DNA of 64,000 nt. It comes from Leptospira andrefontaineae (lineage in GTDB: Bacteria; Spirochaetota; Leptospiria; Leptospirales; Leptospiraceae). Below the pieces are notes generated by a model. That model did no database searches, was not told the origin of the DNA, and worked only from the letters and a program-made list of their open reading frames with translations. The position numbers and the translations under genes are program-made. Location of the stretch: NCBI RefSeq assembly GCF_004770105.1, contig NZ_RQEY01000019.1, forward strand, positions 248,001 to 312,000, read 5' to 3'. Of this stretch, positions 11,988 through 20,819 are shown one piece after another (within the stretch, counting starts at the first letter, position 1; the number at the start of each line of letters is the position of its first letter).

Positions 11988-14900
11988 TTAAACCGGGGCA
12001 ACTGCCCCGGACTCTCTTAAAATTTTCATAATCTCAGGTTTACAGCTTCCACAACCCGTTCCGGCTCCTGTCTTTTCAGAAATTGTTTTGAGATCACAAA
12101 CTCCATTTCGTATCTCTTCTTCAATATTACCTTTTCCTACTCCATTACAAGAACAGACCAATGCACCTATTGGAGGTTTCAAGGGAGAAGATCCTGTCAA
12201 AAGTCTATCTCTCTTATCTCCCAGCTCAATACCGGAAGAGATCATCGCCTTAAATTCAGAAAACTCAGACTTGTCTCCAACTAAGATCGCTCCTACTAAA
12301 CGATCTCCTTTGATAATACATTTTTTATAACGTCCCTTTCTCTTATCAAAGAATACAATCTCTTCGTATTCAGGACCTGCCTCATCCATTGGAACATCAG
12401 GTAACCTCAAAGATACCAATTCCAAACCTGGTATCTTAAGAAGATTTGAATGCATAGAACCTGAGTAAGAACCGATCTTATATCCATAAATATGCCAAGC
12501 TGCAAACTCAGCCTGCTCTTCCGTTGCCGCAACTGTACCATACATCCCAGTAGAATGTTCAGCGACTTCTCCTATCGCGTAAATATCCGGATCACTGGAT
12601 TGTAAGAAGTCGTTCACTAAAATTCCGGACTTACACCCAATCCCTGCGTCTTTAGCCAATTCTAAATTCGGAACAGTTCCAACTGCGAATACAATCCCAT
12701 CCGGACGAATGCTGGAACCATCTCTGAACTTAACACTTTCTAATCTTTCCGATCCATACACCTTCGAGATTTCGGTATCGAATAAGATCTGGATCCCTCT
12801 TGCTTCTACTTCTTTTCTTAAAATTTCTGCAGAGATCTCATCTAATTGTTTGGACATCAATCGATCAGTTCTTACAAGAACGGTTACGTTTACATGCAAG
12901 GTTCTTAATGCAGCGGCGAGTTCTAGACCGAGTAACCCTCCTCCTACAATCAAGGCATGAGTATTCGGAACAAAAAAACCTTTGATCCGATCCGCATCGT
13001 TTTTGGAACGAAGACTAAAAATTCCCAACATCTTCTCCGGAATATATTTTGGGATAGAAGGTCTGCTTCCTGTAGCAATGATCAGTTTATTATAAGAATA
13101 TAAATTACCTTGGGAATCTCTAACCTTCTTCCCTTCCGGAAGTATTTCCGAAACTGAGATAGACGGTTTTACTTCTATATTCCATGATCCTATCTCGTCT
13201 TCGCTGACTGCAGATAATTGGGAAAATTGTTTTTCTCCGCTGATCAGATCAGGTAATAGAATTCTGTTATAGAATGGATATTCTTCCTTGCATAATACTG
13301 TGATCTCATCCTCAGGAGAAATGGCTCTGAATTTCCTAAGAAAAGCAAGAGTTCCATTTCCTCCACCTATGATCAGGATTTTTTCCTTAGGTTTTTTATA
13401 AGGAATAACTTCTACTGCTGAAATTTTAAAACCGGGTTGTTTGGAGAATGGATCAAACTTTGAGCTAGTTAGATTATTTGCTCTTGCTTCATCGTTTCCG
13501 TTCTTTCTTCCCCAATGCATAGGTAAAAATACGGTACCCTGTCGGATACTTTCCGTTATCGTAGCTCTAACTCTTACACTTCCTCTTTCGTTTTTGACTT
13601 CTACGATTTGAGATTCTATAATCTCCCTTTCTTTCGCATCAATCGGATGGATCTCTAGATAAGGTTCTCTTTTATGTTCTTTGAGTTTTCTTACCTTTCC
13701 GGTGCGGGTCATTGTATGCCATTGGTCTCTGATCCTGCCTGTGGTAAGAATTAAAGGAAAGTCCTCGTTTGTTTTTTCAGAGGTATCTTCCGGTTCAACT
13801 GAATGTATTTTTGCTTTTCCACCAGGACGATAAAACTTTCCGTCGGAAAATAATCTTGGAGTTCCCTCATGATCCTTAGATGGGAAGGGCCATTGCACTG
13901 ATCTTCTTTCTTGTAAGATAGAATAGTCCAAACCGCCAATATCAAGATTTGTACCTTTAGTAAGAAGACAATGTTCTAGAAAAACTTCTTCTTCACTTTT
14001 ATAATTGAAAGAAGGACCAAATCCCATCTTCTCCGCAAACTCTGTTAGTATCCAAGTATCCGCCTTTGCATCTCCGGGAGGATTAAAAATTTTAGGTAGA
14101 TACGTTATTCTCCTATCTGAGTTGGTCATGGTACCTTGCTTTTCTGTCCAGCCCGCGGCAGGAAGAACGTAATGAGCAAATGGAATGGACTCATGACGAT
14201 TTGAAATATCTTGGACAACTACTAGTTCCGCGTTTCGAAGTCCCGCTTCAACAGTTCTTGCGTCAGGAAGACTTACTGTTGGATTTGTACAAACGATCCA
14301 GATTGCTTTCATCTTTCCGTTTTTGAGATTTTCAAACATCTCCGTTGCGGAATAACCTGGCTTGTCCCGAATGGACTCCACTCCCCAAAAATCCGCCACT
14401 TCCTTTCTATGATTTTCATCCGCAAGATTTCTATGTGCAGGAAGAAGATTACATAGTCCTCCTACTTCTCTTCCTCCCATTGCATTCGGTTGTCCTGTTA
14501 AGGAGAATGGACCAGATCCGGGTTTACCGATCTTGCCTGTGATCAGATTCAAATTAATTAATGCTAAATTTTTATTAACTCCAACCACACTTTGATTCAG
14601 GCCCATTGCCCAAAGAGTTAAAAACCCTTTCGAATTCGCGATCAGACTCGCCGCCTCTCGGATCGCTTCTTCTGAAACTCCACAAGAGTCCGCATATTCT
14701 TCCATACTGATCGAAAAGACCTTTTCCTTTAGCTCTTCGAAACCTTCTGTATGAGATTTAATAAAATTTGGATCTAAGGAATTAGTCTCTATCAGACTTC
14801 TTGCAATTGCATTGAATAATAATATATCAGTTCCGGGTATGATCTGAAGATGTAAGTCTGCATTTTCACAACTTTCTGTTTTTCTAGGATCAACCACGAT

Positions 14901-15500
14901 GATCTTAACGTTTGGATCCGAACTTTTTCTGTCTTCTATCCTTCTAAAGAGGATCGGATGACACCAAGCCGGATTGGCACCGGCGATCAAAAAACAATCT
15001 GCAATTTCAATATCATCGTAAGAGATAGGAACACTATCCTCACCCAATGACATTTTATAACCCACAACTGCAGAGCTCATACATAGTCTGGAATTGGTAT
15101 CTATATTATTTGTATTTAGAAATCCTTTGGTGAGTTTGTTCACCACATAATATTCTTCCGTCAATAATTGTCCGGAAACATAGAATCCTACCGAATCAGG
15201 TCCGTACTCTTTGATCAAATTTTTAAAACGAGAAGCAATCTCCCCCAGCGCAGAATCCCAGTCTGTCTTTTGCAATTCTCCCGTTTTAGGATTTCTTGCC
15301 ATTGGATATAAAAGTCTGTCACTCTTATCCAAAACGGTGTGATGCAAATTCATCCCTTTAGAGCAGAGCATTCCTTTATTTGCAGGATGATCCGGATCGC
15401 CTTGAACCGTAAAACTGGTCTCGCTCTCTTTTTGGATCAAAACGCCGCATCCGACTCCACAATAGGAACAAGTACTTTGAATTCCATTTTCTGTATTCAC
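11988..15500 (-). CDS. nasA: Assimilatory nitrate reductase fused to FAD/NAD and [2Fe-2S] electron-input module
   Basis: A 1170-residue fusion reducing nitrate to nitrite in the cytoplasm. Residues 1-60 carry the [4Fe-4S] ligands Cys11, Cys14, Cys18 and Cys46; the molybdopterin (bis-MGD) catalytic domain runs to about 580 and its C-terminal barrel to about 690. From about 705 a pyridine-nucleotide-disulfide oxidoreductase domain begins (ILIIGGGNG), and the end has a BFD-like [2Fe-2S] domain with CSCNG and GCGSCKP. The tail closely resembles the N-terminal half of NirB. In Bacillus-type systems the catalytic and FAD subunits are separate proteins; here one chain could take electrons from NAD(P)H. 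The GTG start at 15498-15500 is the first possible in frame (TGA lies two codons upstream). It diverges from narK-nirBD. Confidence 0.92.
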   Translation of the reverse strand: MNTENGIQSTCSYCGVGCGVLIQKESETSFTVQGDPDHPANKGMLCSKGMNLHHTVLDKSDRLLYPMARNPKTGELQKTDWDSALGEIASRFKNLIKEYGPDSVGFYVSGQLLTEEYYVVNKLTKGFLNTNNIDTNSRLCMSSAVVGYKMSLGEDSVPISYDDIEIADCFLIAGANPAWCHPILFRRIEDRKSSDPNVKIIVVDPRKTESCENADLHLQIIPGTDILLFNAIARSLIETNSLDPNFIKSHTEGFEELKEKVFSISMEEYADSCGVSEEAIREAASLIANSKGFLTLWAMGLNQSVVGVNKNLALINLNLITGKIGKPGSGPFSLTGQPNAMGGREVGGLCNLLPAHRNLADENHRKEVADFWGVESIRDKPGYSATEMFENLKNGKMKAIWIVCTNPTVSLPDARTVEAGLRNAELVVVQDISNRHESIPFAHYVLPAAGWTEKQGTMTNSDRRITYLPKIFNPPGDAKADTWILTEFAEKMGFGPSFNYKSEEEVFLEHCLLTKGTNLDIGGLDYSILQERRSVQWPFPSKDHEGTPRLFSDGKFYRPGGKAKIHSVEPEDTSEKTNEDFPLILTTGRIRDQWHTMTRTGKVRKLKEHKREPYLEIHPIDAKEREIIESQIVEVKNERGSVRVRATITESIRQGTVFLPMHWGRKNGNDEARANNLTSSKFDPFSKQPGFKISAVEVIPYKKPKEKILIIGGGNGTLAFLRKFRAISPEDEITVLCKEEYPFYNRILLPDLISGEKQFSQLSAVSEDEIGSWNIEVKPSISVSEILPEGKKVRDSQGNLYSYNKLIIATGSRPSIPKYIPEKMLGIFSLRSKNDADRIKGFFVPNTHALIVGGGLLGLELAAALRTLHVNVTVLVRTDRLMSKQLDEISAEILRKEVEARGIQILFDTEISKVYGSERLESVKFRDGSSIRPDGIVFAVGTVPNLELAKDAGIGCKSGILVNDFLQSSDPDIYAIGEVAEHSTGMYGTVAATEEQAEFAAWHIYGYKIGSYSGSMHSNLLKIPGLELVSLRLPDVPMDEAGPEYEEIVFFDKRKGRYKKCIIKGDRLVGAILVGDKSEFSEFKAMISSGIELGDKRDRLLTGSSPLKPPIGALVCSCNGVGKGNIEEEIRNGVCDLKTISEKTGAGTGCGSCKPEIMKILRESGAVAPV

Positions 15501-15511
15501 AGCTCATTTAT

Positions 15512-15528
15512 AGCAATTTTCATGCCAA
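15512..15528 (-). promoter_or_regulatory. Sigma-54 promoter for the nitrate reductase gene
   Basis: Read on the minus strand the site is TTGGCATG-N4-TTGCT. The invariant GG (15526-15525) and GC (15514-15513) are separated by exactly ten bases, the sigma-54 -24/-12 arrangement. The predicted start site is about 15501, one base from the GTG start codon at 15500. Confidence 0.8.
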
Positions 15529-15776
15529 TTAATAAATTTTATATTCAATTCATCTAACCTTATAGTATTTCGGAATAGAATACAAGCAATTTCAAATAAT
15601 GCGTATTTTAATTAAGCATCGTGCATAATATATGCGTAAATTCTAGCAATTTTGTTCTCTCTTCTCAAACTTGCTAACGTTAGATTTTTAGGATATGTTC
15701 GAAAAAGAAGGGCGTAATTTAAATTTTTATATGAATCTATCTTAATATAATATTTTTCAAAAACTCTTCTTAAAAC
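15529..15776. promoter_or_regulatory. Intergenic control region with candidate activator sites
   Basis: No gene in this 248-base AT-rich stretch between the divergent nitrate promoters. It holds ATGCGTA twice (15599-15605 and 15632-15638, 33 bases apart), the inverted repeat GCATA-ATA-TATGC at 15623-15635, and the perfect palindrome CTAACGTTAG at 15674-15683. Their place between two sigma-54 promoters suggests enhancer sites for an activator not encoded in this window. Confidence 0.5.
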
Positions 15777-15793
15777 TTGGCACGACTTTTGCT
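15777..15793 (+). promoter_or_regulatory. Sigma-54 promoter for narK-nirBD
   Basis: TTGGCACG-N4-TTGCT matches the sigma-54 consensus base for base. GG at 15779-15780 and GC at 15791-15792 are separated by ten bases. The predicted start near 15804 gives a leader of about 35 bases containing GGAG before the narK ATG. Confidence 0.88.
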
Positions 15794-15838
15794 ATAAGCT
15801 GTATGTGAGCGTTTCTGCTCGTTAACGGAGAGCTTTAA

Positions 15839-17053
15839 ATGAAAAAATTTCGTGAATTTCTGGCTATAGGTCACTTTCCATCGCTCGTGAGCTCCTTTCT
15901 ATACTTTGACTTCAGCTTCATGGTATGGATGCTGCTTGCCGCTTTAGGCGTCTTTATTTCGGAAGAATTCAAATTAGGCCCTGCCCAAAAGGGTATGTTG
16001 GTTTCTGTTCCTTTATTAGGAGGAACCTTATTAAGAATTCCTCTAGGTTTACTATCTGATCGTTACGGATCTAAGATTGTTGGTCTTTGCGGAATGGGCG
16101 TCACAATGCTCACACTGCTATTAGGCTGGAAATTCGCTCACACTCTTCCTGAAGTAATTCTTGTAGGATTATTATTAGGAACTGCAGGAGCAAGCTTTGC
16201 AGTAGCTCTTCCTTTAGCTAGTAGATGGTATCCTAAAGAATACCAAGGTTTAGTAATGGGTATCGCAGGCGCTGGGAATAGCGGATCAGTGATTGCTACA
16301 TTCTTCGCTCCTGACCTTGCAAGAAACTTCGGATGGCATGCTGTTTTCGGTCTTGCACTTATCCCTTTAGCTTTTGCTTTCCTATTCTTCTTATTCTTTG
16401 CGAAAGATTGTCCGGGTACAATTTCTAAAAAACCTTTAAAACAATATTTGGTACCGATCAAATCCAGAGATGCTTTATTCTTCTGTTTGCTGTATAGCGT
16501 AACGTTCGGTGGATTTGTAGGTCTGGCAAGTTTCCTTCCCATCTTCTTTCACGACCAATACGGTGTAGATAAAGTCACTACAGGTTTTTATACATCTTAT
16601 TGTATCTTAGGTGCAAGTTTGGTTCGCCCTATCGGTGGATATCTTTCCGACAAATTCGGCGGAGTATCGGTTTTACTTGTAGTGTTCGCAGGAGTTGCAT
16701 CTTGTCTGATCGCAGTCTCTTGGTTGCCTTCCGTAAGTATCATTCTTCCTACCTTCATTACTTTAATGATCTTTTTAGGTTTAGGAAACGGTTCCGTATT
16801 CCAACTCGTTCCTCTTAGATTCAGTAAAGAGATCGGGATCATTACTGGGTTTATCGGAGCATTCGGAGGTCTGGGAGGATTTTTCGTTCCAAACCTATTA
16901 GGAAGTTTGAAAGCGATTTCTGGAACCTTCTCCGTTGGATTCGTAGTGTTATCCGTGATAGTCGGGTTATCTGCCTTCCTTTTATTCATGATGAACACGT
17001 TTGTTTGGGAAAGAAATAGAAAAAACGAATCCTTAGAATTGGAGTCGGCTTAA
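15839..17053 (+). CDS. narK: Nitrate/nitrite MFS transporter
   Basis: A 404-residue inner-membrane transporter with about 12 hydrophobic segments. The MFS loop motif after helix 2 is present (GLLSDRYGSK) and the nitrate-signature GAGNSG is seen near residue 140. NarK/NasA-type carriers import nitrate and some export nitrite; with assimilatory reductases on both sides, uptake is the likely role. It is the first gene behind the sigma-54 promoter, with GGAG upstream of the ATG. nirB follows after 35 bases. Confidence 0.9.
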   Translation: MKKFREFLAIGHFPSLVSSFLYFDFSFMVWMLLAALGVFISEEFKLGPAQKGMLVSVPLLGGTLLRIPLGLLSDRYGSKIVGLCGMGVTMLTLLLGWKFAHTLPEVILVGLLLGTAGASFAVALPLASRWYPKEYQGLVMGIAGAGNSGSVIATFFAPDLARNFGWHAVFGLALIPLAFAFLFFLFFAKDCPGTISKKPLKQYLVPIKSRDALFFCLLYSVTFGGFVGLASFLPIFFHDQYGVDKVTTGFYTSYCILGASLVRPIGGYLSDKFGGVSVLLVVFAGVASCLIAVSWLPSVSIILPTFITLMIFLGLGNGSVFQLVPLRFSKEIGIITGFIGAFGGLGGFFVPNLLGSLKAISGTFSVGFVVLSVIVGLSAFLLFMMNTFVWERNRKNESLELESA

Positions 17054-17088
17054 GCCGGCTCCTTAAAAGGGAAAGGAGATAGATAAAA

Positions 17089-19602
17089 ATGAAACGGAAG
17101 TTAGTTATTCTTGGAAATGGGATGGTGGGTCATAGATTCGCCGAAAAGATCGCTGAATACGGTGGAACAGAAAAATTTGAAGTAACTATTTTAGGTGAAG
17201 AACCTAGAAGAGCTTACGATCGTGTCCATCTTTCAGAATATTTCACAAACAGATCCGCAGATTCTCTTTATCTTTCTCCTTCCGATTGGTATAGAACCAA
17301 TGGGATCCGCTTATTACTTTCTGAACCTGCAATTTCAGTTGATACCGTTTCTAGAAAGGTAACAACTTCTGCCGGAACTGAATTACCTTTTGATGAATTG
17401 GTGATTGCTACCGGTTCTTCCGCTTTTGTCCCGAATTTCGAAGGCGTAGATAAACAAGGAGTCTTCGTTTATCGCACAATTGAAGATCTAGAAAAGATCA
17501 TGTCTTATGCAAAACAAGTTTCTAAAGTAGCAGTACTCGGTGGCGGTCTATTAGGTTTAGAGGCAGCCAAAGCAGTCTTAGACATGGGGAAAGAAAGCCA
17601 TGTGGTGGAGTTCGCATCACGTTTGATGCCTAGACAATTGGATGAGGCCGCTTCTTCCGTTCTAAAATCCAAGATTGAATCCTTAGGCGTTCGTATTCAT
17701 TTAAATAAGGAAACCAAACAAGCATTAGGTGATTCAAGTTTCCAAGGACTGGAATTTGTAGATGGTTCCGTTTTAGATGTGGAGATGTTGATTGTATCCG
17801 CAGGCATCCGGCCCAGAGATGAACTGGCAAAAAATTCTGGAATAGAGGTCGGGCAAAGAGGCGGGATCATCGTAGATGACGAGTTAAGAACAAATGTCTA
17901 TGGAGTTTACGCAATTGGAGAAGTTGCACTTCATAAGGGTATGATCTATGGACTTGTGGCTCCAGGTTATGAAATGGCAGAGATATTAGCTTATAATCTT
18001 TGCAGCCCTGGTCAAAAAACGAAATCTTATGCAGGTTCCGATCTTTCTACAAAACTAAAACTGATCGGAGTAGATGTTGCTTCTTTTGGAGATGCTTTAG
18101 GTCAAACGGAACATCTTCCTATCGCGTATACAAATCCTCGCACAGGTGTGTATAAAAAATTAGTTCTTTCTCAAGATGGTAAAAAACTGAAAGGGGGGAT
18201 ACTTGTTGGAGATGCAGATGCATATTCCAACCTTCTTACTCTTTACTTAAATAACGTGGAACTTCCTGCAGAGCCTGAATCCTTAATTGTAGGAACTCCA
18301 TCGGAAGAAGGTTCTGCGTTCGGTTCTCTTCCTGATGATGCGAAGATCTGTTCTTGTAATAACGTTTCTAAAGGTGATCTTTTAGGCGCGATCCGTTCAG
18401 GTTCTTGTTCAGATCTAAAAGGTTTAAAAGAATGCACCAAGTCTGGAACCGGTTGTGGCGGTTGTATTCCTCAAATGAATTCGATTTTGAAGGAAGAACT
18501 TCGTGCTCAAGGTAAAGTGGTTACTGAACATGTATGCGAACATTTTAAATATTCCAGACAAGAGTTATTCCAGATCGCTAAGGTAAAAGGGATACGAACT
18601 TTCGAAGAAATGATCCGTACTCACGGAATGGGGAACGGTTGCGAGGTTTGTAAACCTGCTGTGGCTTCTATCATCGCGAGTATTTACAACGAACCGATCC
18701 AGAAGCATAGAGAGATCCAAGATACAAACGATAAGTATCTTGCAAACATCCAAAGAGGTGGAACTTACTCTGTTGTTCCTCGTATTCCTGGTGGAGAGAT
18801 CACTCCGGATAAATTGATCGTGATCGGTCAGATTGCCAAAAAGTACGATCTGTATTGTAAGATCACCGGTGGTCAGAGGATAGATCTACTCGGTGCAAGA
18901 ATGGAACAACTTCCTGACATCTGGAAAGATCTAGTGGAAGAAGGTTTCGAAAGCGGACATGCATACGGTAAAGCAATGCGAACCGTTAAAAGTTGTGTGG
19001 GTTCTACTTGGTGTAGATATGGAGTGCAAGATAGTACTGCATTTGCAATTCGTATCGAAGAAAGATACAGAGGTATCAGAGCTCCTCATAAATTAAAATC
19101 CGCAGTCTCAGGTTGTATCAGAGAATGTGCTGAAGCGAGAGGTAAAGACTTCGGTATCATCGCAACGGAAAAAGGTTGGAACCTTTATGTTGGCGGAAAC
19201 GGAGGAGTGAATCCTAAACACGCAATCCTTCTCGCCGCTGATCTGGACGAAGAGACCTGCGTTAAGTACATAGACAGATTCATGATGTTCTATATTAGAA
19301 CTGCTGATAAACTTGTTAGAACTTCCGCATGGTTAGAACAATTAGAAGGTGGCATAGAATATCTGAAAGATGTGATCATCAATGACAGACTTGGTATCAA
19401 CAAAGCATTAGAAGAAGAAATGGACAATCTTGTTGGGACTTATGTTTGCGAATGGAAAGACGTAGTAGATGATCCTGAAAAACAAAAGAAATATAAACAT
19501 TTCATAAACAGCGAAGATTCCGATCCTACAGTTCGTTTCATCGAAGAAAGAGGACAAAAACGTCCGGTAGATTGGCCTAAAAAAGAATTGGTTTCGAACT
19601 AG
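17089..19602 (+). CDS. nirB: Assimilatory nitrite reductase [NAD(P)H], large subunit
   Basis: Reduces nitrite to ammonium with six electrons from NAD(P)H. The 837-residue layout is standard: an N-terminal FAD/NAD module starting ILGNGMVGH; two BFD-like [2Fe-2S] domains in the middle (CSCNN...GCGGC near 421-460 and a second ending GCEVC near 520); then the ferredoxin-like half-domain and the siroheme/[4Fe-4S] domain with SCVGSTWC and SGCIREC supplying the four cysteines. A strong AAAGGAG precedes the ATG. Its FAD-BFD half is paralogous to the tail of the divergent nitrate reductase. Confidence 0.97.
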   Translation: MKRKLVILGNGMVGHRFAEKIAEYGGTEKFEVTILGEEPRRAYDRVHLSEYFTNRSADSLYLSPSDWYRTNGIRLLLSEPAISVDTVSRKVTTSAGTELPFDELVIATGSSAFVPNFEGVDKQGVFVYRTIEDLEKIMSYAKQVSKVAVLGGGLLGLEAAKAVLDMGKESHVVEFASRLMPRQLDEAASSVLKSKIESLGVRIHLNKETKQALGDSSFQGLEFVDGSVLDVEMLIVSAGIRPRDELAKNSGIEVGQRGGIIVDDELRTNVYGVYAIGEVALHKGMIYGLVAPGYEMAEILAYNLCSPGQKTKSYAGSDLSTKLKLIGVDVASFGDALGQTEHLPIAYTNPRTGVYKKLVLSQDGKKLKGGILVGDADAYSNLLTLYLNNVELPAEPESLIVGTPSEEGSAFGSLPDDAKICSCNNVSKGDLLGAIRSGSCSDLKGLKECTKSGTGCGGCIPQMNSILKEELRAQGKVVTEHVCEHFKYSRQELFQIAKVKGIRTFEEMIRTHGMGNGCEVCKPAVASIIASIYNEPIQKHREIQDTNDKYLANIQRGGTYSVVPRIPGGEITPDKLIVIGQIAKKYDLYCKITGGQRIDLLGARMEQLPDIWKDLVEEGFESGHAYGKAMRTVKSCVGSTWCRYGVQDSTAFAIRIEERYRGIRAPHKLKSAVSGCIRECAEARGKDFGIIATEKGWNLYVGGNGGVNPKHAILLAADLDEETCVKYIDRFMMFYIRTADKLVRTSAWLEQLEGGIEYLKDVIINDRLGINKALEEEMDNLVGTYVCEWKDVVDDPEKQKKYKHFINSEDSDPTVRFIEERGQKRPVDWPKKELVSN

Positions 19603-19611
19603 GAGATAAAA

Positions 19612-19977
19612 ATGAATACAACCGCAAAAGAACCTGTTTGGATACCCGTTAGTACAGTTAGTGAATTTCCGGATGATGGTGGAGTCTGCGCCAAAGTTTA
19701 CGGAGAACAAATCGCGATTTTTCATTTCAGTTCCAGAAACGAATGGTTTGCGTGTGAGAACAAATGCCCTCATACTGGAGACATGGTTTTAGCAAGAGGA
19801 ATGATCGGTGATTCTCAGGGAGAACCTAAGGTCGCTTGTCCTATGCATAAAAAATCTTTCTCTCTCAGGACCGGTGCTTGTATTAGCGGAGATGAATATT
19901 CCATAAAAACATATCCGGTTCATATCGAGGACGGAACCGTTTATATCGGGATGGAAAGCCCGGGAACTCAGGGTTAA
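19612..19977 (+). CDS. nirD: Nitrite reductase small subunit, Rieske type
   Basis: A 121-residue partner of NirB. It keeps a full Rieske ligand set: Cys52-Pro-His54 and Cys76-x-x-His79. Many NirD proteins have lost these, so this one may carry a [2Fe-2S] cluster. AGGAG precedes the ATG, nine bases after nirB. sumT follows four bases after its stop. Confidence 0.92.
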   Translation: MNTTAKEPVWIPVSTVSEFPDDGGVCAKVYGEQIAIFHFSSRNEWFACENKCPHTGDMVLARGMIGDSQGEPKVACPMHKKSFSLRTGACISGDEYSIKTYPVHIEDGTVYIGMESPGTQG

Positions 19978-19981
19978 TACC

Positions 19982-20752
19982 ATGAATTCTGCCGCAGGAA
20001 AAGTATATCTAGTAGGTGCAGGTCCGGGAAATCCGGACCTTCTCACAGTTCGTGCTGTAAAACTTTTAAGAAAAGCAGATGTAGTTTTATACGATGATCT
20101 AGTTTCCGCGGGAGTTTTAAAATATTGTAAAAAGTCTGCAGTCCTAGAATACGTAGGAAAAAGGATCGGGCAACATAGCTGCTTGCAAACCGAGATCAAT
20201 CATAAATTAGCGGAATATGCTAAACAATACTCTAATATAGTTCGTTTGAAAGGAGGTGATCCTTCTATTTACGGAAGAGCCGGAGAAGAAATAGAACATC
20301 TTGCTTCCTTAGGAATTGAATGTGAAATTTTAGCGGGAGTTACAACTGCTTCCGGAGCCGCTTCTAGTTTGGGAATTCCACTCACACATAGAGAATATGC
20401 TAGAGAGATCTTATTCTTATCCGGCCATAAGAAGACAGGTAAAAATCCGGAAAGTTTCGAAGATCTGAACTTAGAAGGTAAAACGGTTTTAGTTTATATG
20501 GGACTAAACAGTTTGGAAAGTATCCGAGATAATTTGTTAGAATCCGGAAACGCAGGCTCCACTCCTATGGCCTTCATAGAAAACGCAACTCTTCCCAACC
20601 AAAGATTGGTTTTAGCAAATCTGGATACTTGTTTGGATAAGGCAGAAGAATTCCAAATCAAAACACCTGCGTTGTTGATCTTCGGGGAAATCGTAAATTT
20701 CTACACCGAGCTACAAAGGTTAAAAGAAGAAGGTAAGATCTCCTACTGTTAG
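19982..20752 (+). CDS. cobA: Uroporphyrinogen-III C-methyltransferase
   Basis: Makes precorrin-2, the precursor of siroheme, which NirB needs. The 256-residue single-domain SUMT form has the SAM-binding VGAGPGNPDLLT loop near the N-terminus and the GGDPSIYGRAGEE and YMGL motifs. It lacks the dehydrogenase/ferrochelatase part of CysG, so the last siroheme steps must be encoded elsewhere. Its place directly after nirD points to siroheme supply; it could also feed cobalamin synthesis. Confidence 0.92.
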   Translation: MNSAAGKVYLVGAGPGNPDLLTVRAVKLLRKADVVLYDDLVSAGVLKYCKKSAVLEYVGKRIGQHSCLQTEINHKLAEYAKQYSNIVRLKGGDPSIYGRAGEEIEHLASLGIECEILAGVTTASGAASSLGIPLTHREYAREILFLSGHKKTGKNPESFEDLNLEGKTVLVYMGLNSLESIRDNLLESGNAGSTPMAFIENATLPNQRLVLANLDTCLDKAEEFQIKTPALLIFGEIVNFYTELQRLKEEGKISYC

Positions 20753-20774
20753 GAAAACTACTCGCAGTTTTCCT
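20751..20774 (+). other. Hairpin between cobA and moaCB
   Basis: AGGAAAACT (20751-20759) pairs with AGTTTTCCT (20766-20774), a perfect 9-base stem starting at the cobA stop codon. There is no T run, so it is not a standard terminator; it may stabilise the upstream message or reduce read-through. Confidence 0.45.
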
Positions 20775-20819
20775 AAGCAGAATTATATTGATTCCTGCGG
20801 ATTCCCGCTAAGAGGAAGC

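Noticed and set aside
12709..12960. Open frames on the plus strand inside the nitrate reductase gene.
   Set aside because: They are antisense shadows of a clearly coding gene and have no start signals or family resemblance.
20751..20819. Possible molybdenum-cofactor riboswitch in front of moaCB.
   Set aside because: The gap is only about 67 bases, holding one simple hairpin and no recognisable aptamer core.
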